Made by a program: the position numbers and the translations under genes
Notes under the pieces: model-generated
What the model was told of the DNA's origin: nothing
Databases searched by the model: none
The model's input: only the letters and a program-made list of their open reading frames with translations
Shown here: positions 6,793 to 10,143 of the stretch, one piece after another
Layout: every line of letters begins with the position of its first letter
Numbering within the stretch: the first letter of the stretch is position 1
Assembly (NCBI GenBank): GCA_934463175.1
Contig: CAKSIW010000087.1
Coordinates: 1-10,143 of the forward strand
Reading direction: 5' to 3'
Length of the DNA: 10,143 nucleotides
Source: an uncultured Clostridia bacterium
GTDB taxonomy: Bacteria > Bacillota > Clostridia > Monoglobales > Monoglobaceae

Positions 6793-7407
6793 TTACTTTT
6801 GTTTCTTTTTCAAGCCGCGGTATGCCCAAAATGTGCGCAGTGCCGCATTTATAATATGCACAAGCCTGACCGTTATTATTCCCTCCGCATACAGCTCAAA
6901 GGTTTTTTTTTCATATTGCGGATTCAGCTCCAAATCGGGAAATTCAACATATAAATATCTGCAAAGAAAGCTGTATAAATTCCCCATAAGTGCCCAAAAT
7001 GCACCGTACAGCATTCCCGTATGCGCCGCATTCCCCGTACCGTAGGTTATGCGAAGCAAAATTCCCGAGAACCGCACCTTGTATTTTATGCTTTTAAGCA
7101 TGACATTAAACACATCTTTGTATGCCGTATATTGAAGCTTCACTCTTTCAATTTCAGCAAAAAACCCCTCTGCCGTATCCTCTGTTTCTGTTTCTGAATC
7201 ATTCGTTTTTTCTTTGCTTTCCGCAGCCTTGGTCTTTGCCTTTTTCTGTCCGAGCCTGCCCGTGTCAAGAGTGAGTCTGAAAACAGGATTTCTGAAAGCC
7301 AGCTTCAGATTTTTATTGCTGTATTCAATCACAACTCTTGTCCGTGCAAAAAGGACAGTGCATATCAGTCCGCAAATCAGTATAAGCACCGCAGTCAAAT
7401 AAATCAT
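6793..7407 (-). CDS. DUF2953 membrane-anchored protein
   Basis: A 204-residue protein of unknown function that fits DUF2953 (B. subtilis YtfI type). It has one N-terminal hydrophobic segment (residues 2-20) followed by RTRVVIEYSN, a highly charged low-complexity linker rich in Lys, Glu, Asp and Thr (about 54-81), and a conserved core, YGTGNAAHTGMLYGAFWALMG (about 122-142, 21 residues, quoted here only by its ends YGTGNAAHTG and FWALMG). The C-terminus is basic (RGLKKKQK). The chosen ATG at 7407 starts 1 nt after the scpB stop (TAG-T-ATG), with GGTG 6 nt upstream. An in-frame GTG at 7416 would overlap scpB by 8 nt and has a weaker site. Context: between scpB and gerW. The DUF2953-GerW pairing recurs in spore formers, which suggests but does not prove a shared role. 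Confidence 0.82.
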   Translation of the reverse strand: MIYLTAVLILICGLICTVLFARTRVVIEYSNKNLKLAFRNPVFRLTLDTGRLGQKKAKTKAAESKEKTNDSETETEDTAEGFFAEIERVKLQYTAYKDVFNVMLKSIKYKVRFSGILLRITYGTGNAAHTGMLYGAFWALMGNLYSFLCRYLYVEFPDLELNPQYEKKTFELYAEGIITVRLVHIINAALRTFWAYRGLKKKQK

Positions 7408-7408
7408 A

Positions 7409-8029
7409 CTACTCACCGTCCGATATACCGTCAGAATCGTGTGTATTTATTACCGCCTCCGAGATAGGCACACTCACCATTTCTGCATCATCAATGCTTT
7501 TCGGCAGTTCATCGAGACTCCTCTCGTCAAACTCGGGCAAAGCACCGATTCCCTCAATGCCGAAGCTTCTCAGAAACTCTTCGGTTGTTCCGAAAAGCAT
7601 TGGCTTACCGGGTGTGTCAAGCCGTCCCTTCTCCTCAATCAGATTTCTTTCCAAAAGCTTGTTCACAATCGAATCACATGAAACTCCTCGAATTTGCTCA
7701 ATCACGCCGCGCGTTACAGGCTGTTTATATGCCACAATTGCCAGAACCTCCATTGCCGCATTTGAAAGACTTATGTTCCGCCGCGGCTCTGCAAGCTTTG
7801 CAATGTATTCGTGATATTCGGCTTTTGTGCACATCTGATATGCATCTTCAAGCCGAATAATCTGTAAACCGCGGTTCTCTGCGCGGTATTTGTCAATCAG
7901 CGTATCAATTATGACACGCGTGCTTTTTTTGTCAATATCCAGTATATCCGAAATCTTTTCAAGCTCCACCGCATCTCCGGCGGCAAAAAGAACGCTTTCA
8001 ATTATAGCTTCCGCATCACTTAGTTTCAT
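7409..8029 (-). CDS. scpB: Segregation and condensation protein B
   Basis: The 206-residue kleisin-associated subunit of the Smc-ScpA-ScpB condensin complex, which compacts and segregates the chromosome. Two winged-helix domains are expected: residues 1-75 (EAIIESVLFAAGDAVELEKI) and about 85-160. The most conserved stretch is VLAIVAYKQPVTRGVIEQIR (95-114), then GRLDTPGKPMLFGTTEEFLR (135-154). The tail after 160 is acidic and variable, as is usual. The ATG is 3 nt after the scpA stop, with GAGG 8 nt upstream inside the end of scpA, so the two subunits should be made together. The stop is TAG, followed after 1 nt by the DUF2953 start. Confidence 0.96.
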   Translation of the reverse strand: MKLSDAEAIIESVLFAAGDAVELEKISDILDIDKKSTRVIIDTLIDKYRAENRGLQIIRLEDAYQMCTKAEYHEYIAKLAEPRRNISLSNAAMEVLAIVAYKQPVTRGVIEQIRGVSCDSIVNKLLERNLIEEKGRLDTPGKPMLFGTTEEFLRSFGIEGIGALPEFDERSLDELPKSIDDAEMVSVPISEAVINTHDSDGISDGE

Positions 8030-8032
8030 TAA

Positions 8033-8797
8033 TTAATCCTCAATTCCCTCAAGGTCAAAGCTTTCATCATCGGAAATCCTGCGAATCATATATTCTCCGC
8101 CCGATTCCGCTGTCATGTCAACCGCAACCTTGTTCATCTTTATCATTTCAAGCACAGCCAAAAACGAAGCAACAGCCTCAGATTTGGTTTTCACATTAAC
8201 AAAAATATCCTTAAACAGCATTTTTCCGCGTGATATGAGACCTCCCCATATTTTCCGCACGCGCTCCCTAATTGAAACCTTTTCATGTCCGACAATCCCC
8301 GAAAATGCCCTCTTGGGCGGCGGAAGCCGTCTTTCTGACTTTGAAAACGAATTATTATATGCCTCCAAAAGTGCCTCGGGCGTCATTCGCGCATAGTTCA
8401 GCTCCGCCTTCGGGCGTTCAATCGCATCGGGCAGCTTGAAAAACAACACATTTCCCGCGTTTTCATGTTCTCTGAAAAATCCCATGCTTTCCTTAATCCG
8501 TCTGTATTCAATCAGGCGTCTGACCAGTTCGGCTCTCGGATCCTCCTCTTCGCCCTCCTCAGTCTCCTGCGGCAGGAGCATTTTGGATTTAATCTGAAGA
8601 AGCGTTGCCGCAAGCACAAGAAACTCGCTTGAAAGCTCCAAATCCATTTCCTTCATCTGAGCCATGACATTCATATACTGATCAAGAATTTCCGCAATCG
8701 GAATGTCATATATGCTCACCTTATTCTTTTTTATTAAAACCAGCAGAAGTTCCAGAGGTCCCTCAAAGGTTTCAAGCTTAAACGAAAGCTGTTCCAT
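8033..8797 (-). CDS. scpA: Segregation and condensation protein A (kleisin)
   Basis: The 254-residue kleisin that bridges the Smc heads and binds ScpB. The N-terminal domain has FEGPLELLLVLIKKNKVSIY (11-30), DIPIAEILDQY (31-41) and EFLVLAATLLQIKSKMLLP (58-76), the classic ScpA signature. An acidic linker (78-90, EGEEED) and a variable middle follow. The C-terminal winged helix (about 172-240) reads VSIRERV and then ASFLAVLEMIKMNKVAV. The length matches the family. The start ATG has GGTGAG upstream, and the gene begins 34 nt after the M50 protease stop. It is followed after 3 nt by scpB. No smc gene is in view, which is normal because smc is usually encoded elsewhere. Confidence 0.96.
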   Translation of the reverse strand: MEQLSFKLETFEGPLELLLVLIKKNKVSIYDIPIAEILDQYMNVMAQMKEMDLELSSEFLVLAATLLQIKSKMLLPQETEEGEEEDPRAELVRRLIEYRRIKESMGFFREHENAGNVLFFKLPDAIERPKAELNYARMTPEALLEAYNNSFSKSERRLPPPKRAFSGIVGHEKVSIRERVRKIWGGLISRGKMLFKDIFVNVKTKSEAVASFLAVLEMIKMNKVAVDMTAESGGEYMIRRISDDESFDLEGIED

Positions 8798-8831
8798 AAA
8801 TGCTCACCAAAAAATCTCTTTGTTTTTATTC

Positions 8832-9521
8832 TCACAAAAACGGTATCAGTCTGACAATATTTGCAAAAAGCATATAAACACCGCCTGCAAGAAAGTTGAG
8901 AAATCTGCTGAACAGCGGCGTGTTTATCAGTATAATCAATATCAGAAAGCCATACCGTTCATATTCCATAATTCTGAAATATATTCTTGCCGGAAGTACG
9001 GCGTTTAAAACCTTTGAGCCGTCAAGAGGCGGAATCGGTATCAGATTGAAAACCGCAAGACCTATGTTCATTGTTGTCATCACGTAAAGCAGAATAATAA
9101 CAGTGTTCACCACGGTATCCGCCACATCGCTGCCGCCGCTGTATAGCTTCATGATGATTTTTGTCAGCAGAATCGATATAAACGCCACTATGAGATTACC
9201 GAGCGGTCCTGCCACCGCGGTGATAACCATTCCCGACTTTCTTCGTCCCGGTTTGAAATTTGATGGGTTAACAGGCACAGGCTTTGCCCAGCCGAATCCG
9301 AACAGGAACAGACAAACCGCTCCGATCGGGTCAAGATGGCTCATCGGGCTGAGGTTCAGCCTCCCCATATGCTTTGCGGTTTCATCTCCCATTTTATATG
9401 CGGCATAACCGTGTGCAAATTCGTGAATTGAAAGCGAAAAAAACACGCAAAAGGCGGTCATCAAAAGCTCCGCGATTCCCTGCCAGCCGTTGCCGAACCA
9501 CATTTGCAGTCTGTTTATCAT
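8832..9521 (-). CDS. M50 family (site-2 protease) intramembrane zinc metalloprotease
   Basis: A 229-residue polytopic membrane protein of peptidase family M50, the type that cleaves substrates within or near the membrane. The zinc site HEFAH is at 33-37, inside the first core transmembrane helix (FSLSIHEFAHGYAAYKMGD), and the third ligand, Asp167, is in NLIPIPPLDGS (159-169). HLDPIG (62-67), GWAKPVPVNP (77-86) and AGPLGNL (104-110) are family motifs. There is no PDZ domain, so this is the short SREBP-protease-like group rather than the RseP or SpoIVFB type. Hydrophobic helices follow at about 100-122, 137-163 and 193-225. AAAAGGAG-type Shine-Dalgarno (AAAAGGAG, 9 nt before the ATG) fixes the start. 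It sits between lysA and scpA, a placement I recall from other Clostridia. The substrate is unknown. Confidence 0.94.
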   Translation of the reverse strand: MINRLQMWFGNGWQGIAELLMTAFCVFFSLSIHEFAHGYAAYKMGDETAKHMGRLNLSPMSHLDPIGAVCLFLFGFGWAKPVPVNPSNFKPGRRKSGMVITAVAGPLGNLIVAFISILLTKIIMKLYSGGSDVADTVVNTVIILLYVMTTMNIGLAVFNLIPIPPLDGSKVLNAVLPARIYFRIMEYERYGFLILIILINTPLFSRFLNFLAGGVYMLFANIVRLIPFL

Positions 9522-9530
9522 AATATGCTG

Positions 9531-9538
9531 CTCCTTTT
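9531..9538 (-). promoter_or_regulatory. Ribosome binding site of the M50 protease gene
   Basis: AAAAGGAG on the minus strand, 9 nt before the ATG at 9521, within the 30-nt gap after lysA. It shows that the protease is read from the lysA transcript with its own strong initiation site. No promoter fits in this gap. Confidence 0.7.
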
Positions 9539-9551
9539 AATCAAACAATTT

Positions 9552-10143
9552 TTAAACGTCGTTTCTGACCAAATCCTCATAACTCTCCCGCTTAACCGCA
9601 ATGCGGCTCTTGCCGTCCGCAGCCATAATAACGGGCGGTCTCGGGATTCGGTTATAGTTGCTCGCCATCGAATAGTTATATGCACCGGTTGCAAGAACCG
9701 CAAGCAAATCGCCGTCCTTTATCTCAGGCATAAAAACATCTTCAATCAATATGTCACCCGACTCACAGCATTTGCCGACAATTGTGACCTTGCGAGTTCT
9801 TTCGGCATACGGCTTCTCGGGCAAAACAGCGTCATATTCTGCACTGTAGAGAATATGTCTCGGGTTGTCTCCCATTCCGCCGTCAACCGACACATAGGTT
9901 CTGATGTTCGGAATATTTTTCACCGTCCCGACCCTATACAGCGTCAGACCTGCCGGTGCAACAATAGACCTTCCCGGCTCCATAACAATATACGGAATGC
10001 CGACATGGCGAAACGCCGCAATTCTGGTTATCACCTTTGAAACCGCCTTGATATAAAGCTCATAGTCAATCGGTGTGTCCTTGTCAGTATACTTGATTCC
10101 AAATCCGCCGCCAAGGTTCAGTTCCGCAAGCTCGATTCCGTAT
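9552..10143 (-). CDS. lysA: Diaminopimelate decarboxylase, C-terminal part (cut by window edge)
   Basis: Decarboxylates meso-diaminopimelate to L-lysine, the last step of lysine synthesis, using pyridoxal phosphate. About 196 codons are visible, and the frame stays open through base 10142, so the N-terminal half, with the PLP-binding lysine, lies to the right of the window. Visible motifs are LNLGGGFG (phosphate binding, residues 8-15 of the fragment), EPGRSIV (55-61), VSVDGGMGDNPRH (84-96), the active-site CESGD (126-130) and the PLP-contacting Tyr in ATGAYNYSM (Tyr155). These order and spacing features separate lysA from ornithine or arginine decarboxylases of the same fold. An in-frame GTG at 10034 is internal and not the real start, since conserved sequence (GGGFGIKYTDKDTPIDY) continues before it. 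The gene is the first visible member of the upstream block, and its promoter is not in view. Confidence 0.96.
   Translation of the reverse strand, partial: YGIELAELNLGGGFGIKYTDKDTPIDYELYIKAVSKVITRIAAFRHVGIPYIVMEPGRSIVAPAGLTLYRVGTVKNIPNIRTYVSVDGGMGDNPRHILYSAEYDAVLPEKPYAERTRKVTIVGKCCESGDILIEDVFMPEIKDGDLLAVLATGAYNYSMASNYNRIPRPPVIMAADGKSRIAVKRESYEDLVRNDV

Noticed and set aside
1..10143. Mobile elements, CRISPR arrays, defence or toxin-antitoxin systems, RNA genes
   Set aside because: None seen. All coding sequence is accounted for by housekeeping, membrane or spore families on one strand, with no transposase, integrase, terminal repeats, spaced repeats or rRNA/tRNA sequence.

Overview
The window is a stretch of ordinary bacterial chromosome, most likely from an endospore-forming member of the Clostridia. 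The signs are an ScpA/ScpB condensin pair, a GerW (YtfJ) spore protein next to a DUF2953 protein, a Pol I whose proofreading domain is degenerate, clostridial-type M18 aminopeptidase and small lytic transglycosylase genes, mid-range GC by eye, strong Shine-Dalgarno sites, and GTG and TTG start codons. The phylum-level call is firm. I cannot name the genus.

All eleven genes lie on the minus strand, so transcription runs from right to left and the window is almost fully coding. Upstream block (right to left): the 3' part of lysA (cut by the right edge), an M50 intramembrane metalloprotease, scpA, scpB, a DUF2953 membrane protein, and gerW. Gaps are 30, 34, 3 and 1 nt, followed by a 92-nt structured spacer before gerW. 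A 127-nt spacer then holds a strong hairpin and leads to the downstream block: polA (TTG start), coaE, a membrane-anchored lytic transglycosylase, an M18 aminopeptidase and a DUF1275 membrane protein, with gaps of about 4 to 21 nt. The last 138 bases at the left edge are non-coding and contain inverted repeats.

The functions are mainly housekeeping: the last step of lysine synthesis, chromosome condensation and segregation, DNA repair and Okazaki-fragment processing, the last step of coenzyme A synthesis, peptidoglycan trimming and peptide turnover, plus one spore gene (gerW) and two membrane proteins of unknown function. Several starts were moved from the longest open frame to codons that fit both a ribosome binding site and the family N-terminus. 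This removes the apparent overlaps of coaE with polA and of the transglycosylase with coaE.

I looked for an undescribed system and found no mobile element, defence locus, CRISPR array, toxin-antitoxin pair or RNA gene. The items most worth a second look are modest: two stem-loops, each capped by a UGCG tetraloop of the cUNCGg class, flanking gerW on the coding strand; the DUF2953-GerW pairing; the competing inverted repeats after the last gene; and the substituted signature motifs in the DUF1275 protein.
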